This document shows, in pieces, positions 15,314-24,416 of a stretch of DNA of 64,000 nt (within the stretch, counting starts at the first letter, position 1; each line of letters starts with the position of its first letter). The DNA comes from REEB76 sp049698775 (GTDB lineage Bacteria; Pseudomonadota; Gammaproteobacteria; Natronospirales; REEB76). The position numbers and the translations under genes were made by a program. The stretch covers positions 54,468 through 118,467 of the forward strand of contig JBAVYM010000016.1 in assembly GCA_049698775.1 (NCBI GenBank). The letters are read 5' to 3'. The notes under the pieces were generated by a model. It was given only the letters and a program-made list of their open reading frames with translations. It was not told the DNA's origin and made no database searches.

Positions 15314-16906
15314 ATGCAAAGTGCGATTTTCAAAACTCTGATTCATCTCGTCCTTGCGGGGCTGCTGACGCTGGGCAGCGGTTTCGCAGTCGCAGGTTCC
15401 GGCAATACTGTCTCCGCCAGTCCGGGCACAACGTTGCCAGCGTCAAATTTTGACTATAACAACCCCGGCGCCAACTACGCCAACGAATCCCGCAGCGATT
15501 TCAACCTGCCGCAAATCGGCCAGGCAGGCGCAAATGTGCTGACGCCCGAACAGGAATACCAGATCGGCGTGCAAATAATGAACGAGGCGCGCAGTGAAGG
15601 CGCGATCCTGGACGACCCGTTGGTGCATGAATACATTGACAATCTGGGTCATGAATTGTCTTCCCATAGCGACAATCCAAATCTGCACTTCGAATATTTC
15701 GTGCTGAATGATCCAGATATCAACGCCGTGACGCTGCCCGGCGGTTTCATCGGCGTCAATTCCGGCATGATCCTTGCCAGCGACAACGAGGATGAATTGG
15801 CGGGCGTCATGGCGCATGAAACCAGCCACGTAACCCAGCGTCATATTGCGCGTAGCGCGGAAGACCAGAAAAACCGCAGCCTCCTCAATATCGCGACCAT
15901 GCTGGGTGCGATTCTGGTCGCCGCCAGCTCCGGGGATCCAGACGTGGCCATGGGCACCATCGCCACCGCCGAGGGCGCCCTCATTCAGCACCAAATCACA
16001 TTCACGCGCTCCCAGGAGGAGGAAGCCGACCGCGTGGGCATCCAGACCCTAGCACGTGCCGGCTTTTCGCCCCAAGGCATGATCGAATTCTTCCAGAAGA
16101 TGCAGCGCAGTTCAGCCCTCAACGGCTATGACCGCATTCCGGAATTCCTGCTGGATCACCCGCTGGATTCAACGCGCATGGCGTACCTGCAAGAGCGCGC
16201 GCTGAGCATGCATGTCCCGCCGCGGCCCGACAGCCGCAGCTATGCCATCATGAAAGCCCGCGTGCGGGTACTGGAGAGCGACAATTCGGATCAGACCTTG
16301 CAGTTCTTCAAAGGCGCATTGGATTCCACGCATGGCTGGAATCAGGAAGCCATACGCTATGGATTGGCGCTGACCTATTCGCGGGTAAACCGGAATGCTG
16401 ATGGCATCAAGCTGATGCAGCAATTATGCGACAAGTATCCGGACGTGGTGGCGTTCCGCATCGGCCTGGCGGACGCGCAAATGAGCGCGGGCGACATCGC
16501 CGCGGCCAAAACCACGTACGAAAAAGCCATGCAACTGTTCCCGGATAGTGAGCCCTTGACCCTCAGTTATGCCCGCGATCTGATCGAAGCCAAACAGCCG
16601 CAAAACGCCATCGGCCTGCTCATTTCTCTGTCGGTACAGACCAACCGCGACCCGGAAGTGTTGCGGATGCTGGCCAATGCCTATGACAAGGCCGACAACA
16701 GCGCCGAATCCCACTACTACATGTCAGAATATTATTACACCACCGGCCTGCCGGCTGCCGCCGCCGACCAGTTGCGTATCGCGCTCGCCACACCCGGGAT
16801 AGACAACATGCAGAAGCAACGCTACAAGGCGCGCTTGGAGCGTTTGCAGGCTTGGGGCCGCATGAATCGTCAATCCCTGAAGTCCGATAGCAACCCCGGA
16901 CCTTGA
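15314..16906 (+). CDS. M48 periplasmic metalloprotease with TPR tail (BepA-like)
   Basis: From the ATG at 15314 the product is 530 residues with signal peptide MQSAIFKTLIHLVLAGLLTL. The M48 domain holds HExxH in MAHETSHVTQRHIA and the third ligand in QEEEADRVGIQ. Family segments NDPDINAVTLPGGFIGVNSG and FLLDHPLDSTRMAYLQ precede a C-terminal TPR region (residues ~310-520). This is the layout of BepA/YfgC, which promotes or degrades LptD at the BAM complex. The TTG at 15302 is a weaker start. Confidence 0.93.
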   Translation: MQSAIFKTLIHLVLAGLLTLGSGFAVAGSGNTVSASPGTTLPASNFDYNNPGANYANESRSDFNLPQIGQAGANVLTPEQEYQIGVQIMNEARSEGAILDDPLVHEYIDNLGHELSSHSDNPNLHFEYFVLNDPDINAVTLPGGFIGVNSGMILASDNEDELAGVMAHETSHVTQRHIARSAEDQKNRSLLNIATMLGAILVAASSGDPDVAMGTIATAEGALIQHQITFTRSQEEEADRVGIQTLARAGFSPQGMIEFFQKMQRSSALNGYDRIPEFLLDHPLDSTRMAYLQERALSMHVPPRPDSRSYAIMKARVRVLESDNSDQTLQFFKGALDSTHGWNQEAIRYGLALTYSRVNRNADGIKLMQQLCDKYPDVVAFRIGLADAQMSAGDIAAAKTTYEKAMQLFPDSEPLTLSYARDLIEAKQPQNAIGLLISLSVQTNRDPEVLRMLANAYDKADNSAESHYYMSEYYYTTGLPAAAADQLRIALATPGIDNMQKQRYKARLERLQAWGRMNRQSLKSDSNPGP

Positions 16907-16967
16907 GAGCTGGTCTTCCGGTTTTCACCTGCTAGCATGCCCGGGTTCATCCGTTTCGGGAGTTTTC

Positions 16968-17897
16968 ATGTCTGACAAACATCACCGCCGCGTCATGCGG
17001 CAGCTTGGTTTTATGTGGCTCGCAGGCATGCTGATGCTGGCGGGCTGCGCTTCGGCACCTCCGGATTACACCACGCAAACCAAGGATCCCTGGGAAAAAT
17101 TGAACCGGGTCACGTTTGCCTTCAATCAGAAGGTGGATAAAGCTGTCGCCCGGCCGGTTGCCAAGACTTATGTGCGGGCGGTGCCGGTGCAGGCGCGCCA
17201 CGGCATCCATAATTTCCTTAATAACCTGGGCGAGCCCGCGACCATCGTCAATGACCTGCTGCAGGGCCAGATCAGATCCACGCTCAAAGACACCAGCCGC
17301 TTCCTCATCAACTCCACGGCCGGCCTGCTGGGCTGGTTCGATGTGGCGCAGCACCTGAATCTGCCGGACCACGATGCAGACCTGGGAGAAACACTGGCCC
17401 ATTGGGGCATGGCTTCAGGTCCTTATCTGGTGATTCCGTTGCTGGGACCCAGCAACGTGCGCGATGCCAGCGCCTTGTATCCGAACTATTACGCCAACCC
17501 CGTCAAGAACAACATGCAAGTGCGTTACCGCAATGCCGGCACGCTGCTGAATGCCGTGGATGCGCGGGCTGGAGTGCTGGACCTCGACAGCACTCTGGAC
17601 AGTGCCTACGATCCCTACACCTTCATGCGGGATGCCTGGATCCAGCACCGCCGCTACCAGCTCTACAACGGTAATCCGCCCATGCAATATCCCGATTACC
17701 CTGATTTGCCGGATGACTCCGATGACAGCAGCGCGCCCGCCGCCGGCACCACAACGACGCCCAGCGCGGCAAGCGCCAGCCTGCCGGCCACAGCCCAAAC
17801 CCACAGCATTCCCGCTCCGGCCGCATCGTCGCGGCCACCGATCACACGCACTCTGCCGACCGAAAACAAAAACAGCGGGATACCCCCGCTGTGCTGA
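16968..17897 (+). CDS. mlaA: MlaA (VacJ) phospholipid-retrograde-transport lipoprotein
   Basis: The 309-residue lipoprotein has lipobox LAGC and the MlaA core DPWEKLNRVTFAFNQKVDKA, then VHNFLNNLGEP-like HNFLNNLGEPATIVNDLLQG and ETLAHWGMASGPYLVIPLLG. It sits in the outer membrane with porins and passes mislocalised phospholipids to MlaC. The C-terminal ~75 residues are a Pro/Ala/Ser/Thr-rich tail beyond the usual core. The last codons double as the terminator of the opposing mla operon. MlaA and mlaFEDCB are convergent and 25 bp apart. Confidence 0.96.
   Translation: MSDKHHRRVMRQLGFMWLAGMLMLAGCASAPPDYTTQTKDPWEKLNRVTFAFNQKVDKAVARPVAKTYVRAVPVQARHGIHNFLNNLGEPATIVNDLLQGQIRSTLKDTSRFLINSTAGLLGWFDVAQHLNLPDHDADLGETLAHWGMASGPYLVIPLLGPSNVRDASALYPNYYANPVKNNMQVRYRNAGTLLNAVDARAGVLDLDSTLDSAYDPYTFMRDAWIQHRRYQLYNGNPPMQYPDYPDLPDDSDDSSAPAAGTTTTPSAASASLPATAQTHSIPAPAASSRPPITRTLPTENKNSGIPPLC
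17862..17892 (-). terminator. terminator of the mlaFEDCB operon inside the mlaA 3' end
   Basis: Read on the minus strand, the inverted repeat ACAGCGGG/CCCGCTGT (forward 17872-17892, loop 5 nt) is followed by TTTTTGTTTTC. It lies ~30 bp past the mlaB stop but within the last codons of mlaA on the other strand. Confidence 0.75.
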
Positions 17898-17921
17898 AAC
17901 GCGGCGCAAGCCTGAACTATT

Positions 17922-18230
17922 TTATGATGCCAGCGGCAGCATCTTATCCACATCGCTGATGCGGGCAATCGCCATGACCTGCTCGGGCACATGGCGGAAA
18001 CTGAGTTTGCAGTTGGCCTGATGCGTCCGGCTGATCCACTCGATCAGCAGAGCCAAACCGGCACTGTCGGTAGCCGATACCCCTGACAAGTCCAATTGGA
18101 TCGTGTGATATTCAGCGAACAGACGTTGGCTCATCGCCAACGCTTCCACCACCGTGTCAAACATGAGTCGGCCTTCGACCCGAAACCGGCCGGCCCCCAT
18201 GTCCTCGAAAGCCACGCTATCCGCCATCAA
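17922..18230 (-). CDS. mlaB: MlaB-like STAS domain protein
   Basis: The 102-residue protein is a STAS domain with the segment TIQLDLSGVSATDSAGLALLIEW, which places the conserved Asp-Ser at the usual phosphorylation/interaction loop. MlaB binds MlaF and is required for assembly of the MlaFEDB complex. It is the last gene of the operon and overlaps mlaC by 4 bp. Confidence 0.93.
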   Translation of the reverse strand: MMADSVAFEDMGAGRFRVEGRLMFDTVVEALAMSQRLFAEYHTIQLDLSGVSATDSAGLALLIEWISRTHQANCKLSFRHVPEQVMAIARISDVDKMLPLAS

Positions 18231-18880
18231 GCACCGCTGCCCTTGGGTTGCGGCACCAGTCCCTGCGCAGACTCCGCGTTCAGGCGTTTGATGAGCGCAT
18301 CAATGCCCTTCTGCTGTATCTCGGGGCCGAACTGGTTGCGGTAATTCAACACATAGGAAATGCCCTCGATGCTCACGTCGAACGCCTTCCAGCCGTCCTT
18401 AGTGCGCACCATGGCGTAATCCACCTGCACCGGCGGTGCATTCGCACGCAGCACTTGACTGCGCACCATGGCGCGCGTGTCATTGGCGCCGCCATGCCAC
18501 GGTTGCACCTGGATATTGCGCTCCGAATAATTGCCCTGCAGCAGGCCATCCGCATAGCTGTGCACCAGGTACTTGTAAAAAGCGTCTTCAAACGCTTTGC
18601 GCTGCGCCGGGGTGGCCGAACGCCAGTACGGTCCCAGTACCAGTTGCGAAGCATATTCGAAATCGAAATGCGGCAGCAGGATATCGCCCACGATGGTATA
18701 AAGTTCCTGTGGGTGCTGCTTCAGCTCGTCACGCTTGCCGGTTACGGCTGAGAGCATTTGCGTGGCGGTCTGTTTCACCACTTGATCAGGTAACAGCGTA
18801 GGGTTTGCGGCACCCGCCAGTCCCGACAGGCTCACGAGCAACGCGACGGCGACAATAAACAGGCTCTGGTTACGCATCAC
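18227..18880 (-). CDS. mlaC: MlaC periplasmic phospholipid shuttle
   Basis: The 217-residue protein has a cleavable signal peptide (SLFIVAVALLVSLSGLAGA-A) and the Ttg2D/MlaC segments FDFEYASQLVLGPYWRSATP, FYKYLVHSYADGLLQ and KAFDVSIEGISYVLNYRNQF. It carries single phospholipids between MlaA and MlaFEDB. It overlaps mlaD by 4 bp and mlaB by 4 bp, so all are co-translated. Confidence 0.96.
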   Translation of the reverse strand: MMRNQSLFIVAVALLVSLSGLAGAANPTLLPDQVVKQTATQMLSAVTGKRDELKQHPQELYTIVGDILLPHFDFEYASQLVLGPYWRSATPAQRKAFEDAFYKYLVHSYADGLLQGNYSERNIQVQPWHGGANDTRAMVRSQVLRANAPPVQVDYAMVRTKDGWKAFDVSIEGISYVLNYRNQFGPEIQQKGIDALIKRLNAESAQGLVPQPKGSGA

Positions 18881-19347
18881 TTGCTCCCCGACGATGCCTT
18901 GTTGAAAAGAAATTGACCAATCAAGTTTTCCAGGATGATGGCTGACTGGGTGATCTGTATTTTACTGCCGTTCTTGAGAAAGGTCTCGGAACCACCCAGC
19001 GTCAGGCCGATATACTGCTCGCCCAACAGGCCCGAGGTCAGTATGCTGGCGCTGGAATCGTCAGGTATATGGCCGTATTTGCTGCCAATGCGCATGGTCA
19101 CCACGGCATTGAACGTCTCTGGATCCAGTCGGATGTTCGTGACCCGGCCCACGGCCACACCCGCCATGGTCACCGGTGCGCGCACCTTGAGTCCGCCCAC
19201 ATTTGTGAAGCTGGCGGTAACATCATAGCCGCCGGTGTCGCCGTAGGCACCGATATCGGTGGTGCGCGTCGCCAGGAAAAATAATGCACAAAAGCCCAAG
19301 ATTATGAACAGGCCCGTGCTGATCTCAATCGTTCGTGTCTGACGCAT
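18877..19347 (-). CDS. mlaD: MlaD MCE-domain subunit
   Basis: The 156-residue protein has one N-terminal transmembrane helix (ISTGLFIILGFCALFFLATR) and one MCE domain: YDVTASFTNVGGLKVRAPVT, MAGVAVGRVTNIRLD and the LTSGLLGEQYIGLTLGG segment. MlaD forms the hexameric ring that takes lipid from MlaC in the periplasm. It lies 3 bp after mlaE. Confidence 0.96.
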   Translation of the reverse strand: MRQTRTIEISTGLFIILGFCALFFLATRTTDIGAYGDTGGYDVTASFTNVGGLKVRAPVTMAGVAVGRVTNIRLDPETFNAVVTMRIGSKYGHIPDDSSASILTSGLLGEQYIGLTLGGSETFLKNGSKIQITQSAIILENLIGQFLFNKASSGSK

Positions 19348-19350
19348 CGG

Positions 19351-20130
19351 TCATACTCCGTGAAACATGAATGCCGTAAGAAGATAATCCAGTGCCAATA
19401 CCGCCAGCGCGCTGTGCACCACGGTGCGCGTGGTCGCGCGGCTCACACCTTCCGCCGTCGGGTGTGAATAATATCCCTCGTAAACCGCCAGCAGACTGCA
19501 CGCGCCCCCAAACACAACGCTCTTGATGACGCCGCCAAAAACGTCATCCCACAAATCAACATTGGTGCGCATCTGCGACCAGAATGCCCCTGGGTCAACT
19601 CCCATGAGCGAGACACCAACGAGATAGCCCCCCAGCAAGCCGATGGTGCTAAAAATTATGGTCAGCAACGGCACCGAGATGGCGCCGGCAAGGAATCGAG
19701 GCACCACGATGCGCCGCACCGGATCCACCGCCATCATTTCCATACCGGCAATCTGTTCGGTGGCGCGCATCAAACCGATTTCCGAAGTCAGCGCGGTGCC
19801 AGCGCGGCCGGCAAACAGCAATGCCGTCACCACCGGGCCGAGTTCCCGCAACAGTGACAGCGCCACCAGGGTACCGAGCGCGGTCGTGGCAGCGAACTTC
19901 GACAGGGTGTTGTAACCTTGCAGGCCCATGACCATGCCGACGAACAGCCCCGATACCATGATGAGCACCAACGACATGGCGCCCACTGAATAGATTTGCT
20001 GCCAGATGATACGCCAGCGCAGCAGCGCGGCCGGTGTGTAACGCAACAGGCGGAACAGGAACAGCCAGCAGGCGCCCAAGCCCTGCAGGAAATCCAGCAG
20101 TATGTAATACAGTTCCCGCAGCAGCGCCAT
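19351..20130 (-). CDS. mlaE: MlaE lipid ABC permease
   Basis: The 259-residue polytopic protein belongs to the MlaE family, with LVSGLFVGMVMGLQGYNTL, RELGPVVTALLFAGRAGTAL and SEIGLMRATEQIAGMEMMAV. The EQI-AGMEMMAVDP signature contacts the ATPase. The length is that of E. coli MlaE. It overlaps mlaF by one base. Confidence 0.97.
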   Translation of the reverse strand: MALLRELYYILLDFLQGLGACWLFLFRLLRYTPAALLRWRIIWQQIYSVGAMSLVLIMVSGLFVGMVMGLQGYNTLSKFAATTALGTLVALSLLRELGPVVTALLFAGRAGTALTSEIGLMRATEQIAGMEMMAVDPVRRIVVPRFLAGAISVPLLTIIFSTIGLLGGYLVGVSLMGVDPGAFWSQMRTNVDLWDDVFGGVIKSVVFGGACSLLAVYEGYYSHPTAEGVSRATTRTVVHSALAVLALDYLLTAFMFHGV

Positions 20131-20957
20131 CAGGTATGCTCCTTTCCGAACAACTGGCTGGCGTAATCCGGCGCGGGATAATGAAATGGAACCGGGCCGT
20201 CAGCCAATCCCTTCATGAACTGCCGCACCCAGGCGGATTTGTTGTGTTCCAGTTCATGGGGTGTACCGTAGGCCACGATTTTGCCGTTGGAAATCAGATA
20301 GCCTTGGTCGGACACGGCGTTCACTTCTTCCACATCGTGGGACACGATGATGCTGGTCAGTCCGAGGCTGTCGTTGAGTTGGCGGATGAGCCGCACAATT
20401 ACACCCATGGAAATGGGATCGAGACCGGTAAAAGGTTCGTCATAGAAAATAATCTTGGGATCCATGGCGATCGCCCGCGCCAGCGCCACGCGCCGCGCCA
20501 TGCCGCCGGAGAGTTCGGTCGGCATCATGTTCGCGGCGCCGCGCAAACCCACAGCCTGCAATTTCATCAACACGATGTGGCTGATCAAACTTTCCGGCAA
20601 GCGGGTATGCTCACGCAGCGGAAAAGCCACGTTCTCATACACCGTGCTGTCGGTAAACAACGCACCGTTCTGGAACAAAAATCCCATCTGCTTGCGCAGT
20701 TCATAAAGTTCGTCGGTGGTGAGGTTGGAAACCCGCTTTCCTTCCACCATCACCCGGCCACGGTCGGGCAAAATCTGGCCAGTCATGATGCGCAGCAACG
20801 TGGTCTTGCCGGTGCCGCTGGGCCCCATGATGGCGGTCACCTTGCCGCGCGGGATACTGAGATTGAGCCGGTCAAAAATGGCCTTGTCGCCGACCCGATA
20901 GCGCAAGCCGGTGATTTCCACCACGTTGCCGCCGTTTTTTTGCTCTCCTGTCACCAT
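20130..20957 (-). CDS. mlaF: MlaF lipid ABC transporter ATPase
   Basis: The 275-residue ATPase has Walker A MGPSGTGKTTLL, the signature LSGGMARRVALARAIA, Walker B PKIIFYDEPF and the switch His in IIVSHDVEEV. The start at 20957 (MVTGEQKNGGN) is the first gene of the mlaFEDCB operon. It energises phospholipid movement at the inner membrane. The next 211 bp upstream, to the aldolase stop, hold no gene that I can see. Confidence 0.97.
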   Translation of the reverse strand: MVTGEQKNGGNVVEITGLRYRVGDKAIFDRLNLSIPRGKVTAIMGPSGTGKTTLLRIMTGQILPDRGRVMVEGKRVSNLTTDELYELRKQMGFLFQNGALFTDSTVYENVAFPLREHTRLPESLISHIVLMKLQAVGLRGAANMMPTELSGGMARRVALARAIAMDPKIIFYDEPFTGLDPISMGVIVRLIRQLNDSLGLTSIIVSHDVEEVNAVSDQGYLISNGKIVAYGTPHELEHNKSAWVRQFMKGLADGPVPFHYPAPDYASQLFGKEHT

Positions 20958-21168
20958 GGCTTTGTCCTTTTGCCGGCAGCTTTGCCTGCCACCTCTGAGA
21001 TTCGGGAATACGTCAATTTAGACTGGACGGTCTAGTCTAAATTTCTTGTTCTTTGCCGTCAACGCGGCTCATTGCAACCTGGGTGTGCTTGAAGCACCCC
21101 ATTCCGATCCAGTCCCCCCCAGGGAGGACCAGGATAATTTCTACAGCCAGTACCCATTTGGCCGCCTC

Positions 21169-22194
21169 TCAGACGCCTTTCTCCATCCGGGCCGTGTAGT
21201 TCCCCGTGCAGGCTGCGCTGTTGCACTGAGCGCGATGGAAAAAGGCATTTTGTCCTGCCTTTAGGTTAGCAGCCTGCCCTTTCCAAGCTTCCAAGGATGG
21301 GGCCTGCAGCGCCCGGCCATAGGAAAAGCTGAGCTTCCAGGGCGCCTGGCCCAAGGCATTCATGGCATTAAGGTGGGCGGTAGCCAGCTCGGCGCTTTGC
21401 CCTCCGGACAGGAACATGATCCCCGGCACGGCGGCAGGGACGCTCTGCTTCAAGACCCGCAAGGTCTCTCTCGCAACCTGCCCCACACCTGCCTGCTGCG
21501 GGCACTGCATGCCGCTGATGACCATATTTGGTTTGAGAATCATGCCTTCCAGAGCAATGCCATGCGTATAAAGTTCATCGAATACGACCTTGAGAACCTC
21601 CATAGTCACGTCCGCGCAGCGTTCGATGGTATGGGCGCCGTCCATGAGCACTTCCGGCTCCACGATAGGTACTATTCCGGCTTCCTGGCACAGCGCCGCA
21701 TAGCGGGCCAAGGCTTGGGCATTGGCGCGGATGCAGTAACCGGTGGGAATAGCCGCGCCAATATCAATTACCGCACGCCATTTGGCAAAACGGGCACCCA
21801 GCTTGTGGTACTCCTGCAAGCGCTCCCGCAAGCCGTCCAAGCCCTCGGTAATGGTTTCGCCCGGACTGTTGGCCAAGGGCTTTGCACCCTTGTCAACCTT
21901 GATGCCCGGCAGGATGCCCAGTTTGGCCAGGAACTCCGCGAATGGCACACCCGCTTTGGTTTTTTGCCGGATGGTTTCGTCATACATAATGACACCGCTG
22001 ATGAATTTCTCGGCCCCGGGCGTGGTGAACAGCATTTCCCGATAAGCACGCCGGGTTTCTTCGGTGGACGTGAGCCCGATGCCCTTGAAGCGCTTCTCGA
22101 TGGTGCCGGTGCTTTCATCCGCCGCCAGTAAACCACGATGGTCCGCCACCATTTGCTGGGCAATCCCTTCCAGTTCCTTCAAATTCATGGGCAT
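21169..22194 (-). CDS. class I fructose-bisphosphate aldolase
   Basis: The 341-residue protein has the class I signature LLAADESTGTIEKRF near residues 22-36 and the Schiff-base lysine in LEGMILKPNMVISG near residue 230, plus VVPIVEPEVL. This is the eukaryotic-type Lys aldolase found in many gammaproteobacteria, not the metal-dependent class II FbaA. It cleaves fructose-1,6-bisphosphate in glycolysis and works in reverse in gluconeogenesis. Start at 22194, or at the second Met at 22188. It is a single gene on the minus strand. Confidence 0.95.
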   Translation of the reverse strand: MPMNLKELEGIAQQMVADHRGLLAADESTGTIEKRFKGIGLTSTEETRRAYREMLFTTPGAEKFISGVIMYDETIRQKTKAGVPFAEFLAKLGILPGIKVDKGAKPLANSPGETITEGLDGLRERLQEYHKLGARFAKWRAVIDIGAAIPTGYCIRANAQALARYAALCQEAGIVPIVEPEVLMDGAHTIERCADVTMEVLKVVFDELYTHGIALEGMILKPNMVISGMQCPQQAGVGQVARETLRVLKQSVPAAVPGIMFLSGGQSAELATAHLNAMNALGQAPWKLSFSYGRALQAPSLEAWKGQAANLKAGQNAFFHRAQCNSAACTGNYTARMEKGV

Positions 22195-22411
22195 ACGACC
22201 TCTTTTTCAATATGACTTTAACAATCGGACGGGCAACCGCCATCGCCATTGGAGCACGCTGGTACCAAATCAATTGTGAGATTTTATCAGATGACTGGAA
22301 TATAAATTGCGGGGGAAATCGGGCGTGGCCGAAACCAGAACAAGATGGGTGGAGTATCCATCCCACCTTCTTACATTGGCAATCGATGGACCGCGCTTCT
22401 AAGCAGGATGC

Positions 22412-22597
22412 TTACATACGCTGGGAAACAGAGCGTGGATTTTGCGGCATCCTGGCAATGACGTCCGCCAGATCCAGCCGGATCGCTTCCAGGGTGTCCG
22501 CAATCAATTCCAGCGCCAAGGCTCTGCGCTGCTTGATATGCAATTCCGAACGGTCGTTGCGCCGCTGTTTTGCAATCTGCAAGGGGTTTGTGCTCAT
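22412..22597 (-). CDS. small conserved-looking protein of unknown function (61 aa)
   Basis: From the ATG at 22597 there is a 61-residue basic protein (MSTNPLQIAKQRRNDRSELH and on) predicted to be mostly helical, with KQRRALALELIADTLEAIRL. A strong ribosome binding site, AGGAG, lies 6 nt before the ATG, which decides this start over the longer frame from 22690. The length and helix pattern suggest a small cytoplasmic regulator or nucleic-acid binder, but I recognise no family. Confidence 0.6.
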   Translation of the reverse strand: MSTNPLQIAKQRRNDRSELHIKQRRALALELIADTLEAIRLDLADVIARMPQNPRSVSQRM

Positions 22598-22887
22598 AGT
22601 TATCTCCTGATTCCACACCAAAGGCAAGGCGTCCACCGAGCGCCAGCATTTCAATACGACAACGCTTGCGGTAAACGCATAGCATTCCAAAACATGCTGT
22701 GTATCATTTTGACACCGGCCAGCACTGGAAGTTGCGGCGATTACATATCTCCATGACGAAACTTATAAATCTGCCGGCTATCAGGTAAGTGTAGTAACGC
22801 GGTCACGCATGGGAAACAGGCGCAACGACAGCACCCCAGTCCGAGAATTTGGCCTGCTCGGAAATTACGCAGACTTGAAGAGGGAAA

Positions 22888-22963
22888 TGGTGGGCCGTGG
22901 GCGATTCGAACGCCCGACCAACTGGTTAAAAGCCAGCTGCTCTACCGGCTGAGCTAACGGCCC
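22888..22963 (-). tRNA. tRNA-Lys (TTT)
   Basis: Minus-strand cloverleaf of 76 nt with encoded CCA. The acceptor GGGCCGT pairs with ACGGCCC, the D-loop is TAGCTCAGCCGGTAGAGCA, the anticodon loop is CTTTTAA with anticodon TTT at forward 22928-22930, and the T-arm GGGCGTTCGAATCGCCC is intact. A tRNA-Lys next to queC and the tol-pal cluster is the same order as in pseudomonads. Confidence 0.97.
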
Positions 22964-23029
22964 ATTCAAACAAAAGGATTGTGCGCAAGGCGGCGCATGA
23001 TAACCAATGTATGCTGAATTACAACCCTG

Positions 23030-23701
23030 TTAACGATAGACAGTCGGATCCGGAACGCCAGCTTCCTGAAAGCCCTGTTGTCGCAAGCGGCAACTGTCGC
23101 ACACTCCGCAGGCACGGCTGTGTGTGTCCGCCGAATAACAGGAAACCGTGCTCGCGTAATCCACACCCAACTCTACACCCCGGCGGATGATCTGGGCCTT
23201 GGAAAACTTCATCAACGGCGTATGGATGCGGAAAGGCCGGCCTTCGATTCCGGCACGGGTGCCCAGCTGCGCGACCCGCTCGAAGGCCGCAATGAATTCC
23301 GGCCGGCAATCCGGATAGCCTGAATAATCCACTGCATTCACGCCGATGAAGATATCCTGGATATCCAGCACTTCGGCCCAGCCCAGCGCCAGCGCCAGGA
23401 ACACGGTGTTGCGCGCCGGCACATAGGTTACGGGTATACCGGCTGAGGAATGTCGCGGTACGTCAATGCTTAGGTCGGTCAGGGCCGAGCCGCCGATAGC
23501 CGCCAGATCCAGAGAGATTGTTTTGTGCGCAACTGCTCCCAGTGATTTCGCCGCCTGCGCGGCAGCGCCGAGTTCGGCACGATGCCGCTGCCCGTAATCG
23601 AAACTCAAAGCATGACAGCCATAGCCTTCGTGTATGGCGATAGCCAATGTAGTAGCGGAATCCAATCCACCGGATAACAATACGACAGCTTGTTTCATCA
23701 A
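23030..23701 (-). CDS. queC: 7-cyano-7-deazaguanine synthase
   Basis: The 223-residue protein has the PP-loop VLLSGGLDSATTLAIA at the N-terminus and the C-terminal zinc motif CYSADTHSRACGVCDSCRLR. It converts 7-carboxy-7-deazaguanine to preQ0 with ATP and ammonia, for queuosine synthesis. It is 15 bp downstream of queE on the same strand. Confidence 0.98.
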   Translation of the reverse strand: MMKQAVVLLSGGLDSATTLAIAIHEGYGCHALSFDYGQRHRAELGAAAQAAKSLGAVAHKTISLDLAAIGGSALTDLSIDVPRHSSAGIPVTYVPARNTVFLALALGWAEVLDIQDIFIGVNAVDYSGYPDCRPEFIAAFERVAQLGTRAGIEGRPFRIHTPLMKFSKAQIIRRGVELGVDYASTVSCYSADTHSRACGVCDSCRLRQQGFQEAGVPDPTVYR

Positions 23702-23716
23702 TTGGCAGGCATCCGC

Positions 23717-24397
23717 CTAATGGCCCGGTGTATCACCCCAGAGATATTTATGCAGCTGCACCTGCAGGCGCACCGGCAAGCGGTCGGCAAGAATCCAGTC
23801 AGCCAGTTCCACCGCTTTCAGTTGTGCATGGCTTGGAGAAAACAACACCTGACAGCGTTCGACCAGGTTGTGTTGCTGAACCAGATCGCATGACCATTCG
23901 TAATCTGCCCGATTGCATATTACGAACTTCACCTGATCGCTCGGCCGCAATTGCGCGATATTCTCGTACCGATTGCGTTCGCATTCGCCGGAACCGGGAG
24001 TTTTCAAGTCCATGACCCGGACCACCCGTGAATCCAAACCGTCAATCGGCAAGGCGCCGCTGGTTTCCAGCGAAACCCGGTACCCGGCATCGCACAAGCG
24101 CGCCAGCAAAGTCCCACAGTTCTTCTGCGCCAGTGGTTCGCCACCAGTGACGGTCACATAGCCAGGCCGGTATTCAGCCACGCGCCGCATGACATCGGCA
24201 ATGCTCATCCATTCGCCTCCATGGAAAGCATACGCGGTATCGCAATACTGGCAGCGCAAAGGGCAGCCCGTGAGCCGCACAAACACCGTCGGCCAGCCGA
24301 CGCTATTCGCCTCGCCCTGGATGGAATGGAAAATCTCGGTGACTCGCAGGCGCTCATCCGCGGGCAACTCGTCGCGCTGCGGTTTCGCCTGCCTCAT
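23717..24397 (-). CDS. queE: 7-carboxy-7-deazaguanine synthase
   Basis: From the ATG at 24397 the product is 226 residues, with FHSIQGEANSVGWPTVFVRL and the radical SAM motif CPLRCQYCDTAYAF near residues 40-53, then TVTGGEPLAQ. It makes CDG from carboxy-tetrahydropterin for queuosine. The longer frame from 24541 overlaps cpoB and is not family-supported. The start is 20 bp after the cpoB stop, so the gene is probably co-transcribed with the tol-pal operon. Confidence 0.96.
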   Translation of the reverse strand: MRQAKPQRDELPADERLRVTEIFHSIQGEANSVGWPTVFVRLTGCPLRCQYCDTAYAFHGGEWMSIADVMRRVAEYRPGYVTVTGGEPLAQKNCGTLLARLCDAGYRVSLETSGALPIDGLDSRVVRVMDLKTPGSGECERNRYENIAQLRPSDQVKFVICNRADYEWSCDLVQQHNLVERCQVLFSPSHAQLKAVELADWILADRLPVRLQVQLHKYLWGDTPGH

Positions 24398-24416
24398 GAC
24401 GGAAGAATCCAAATCC

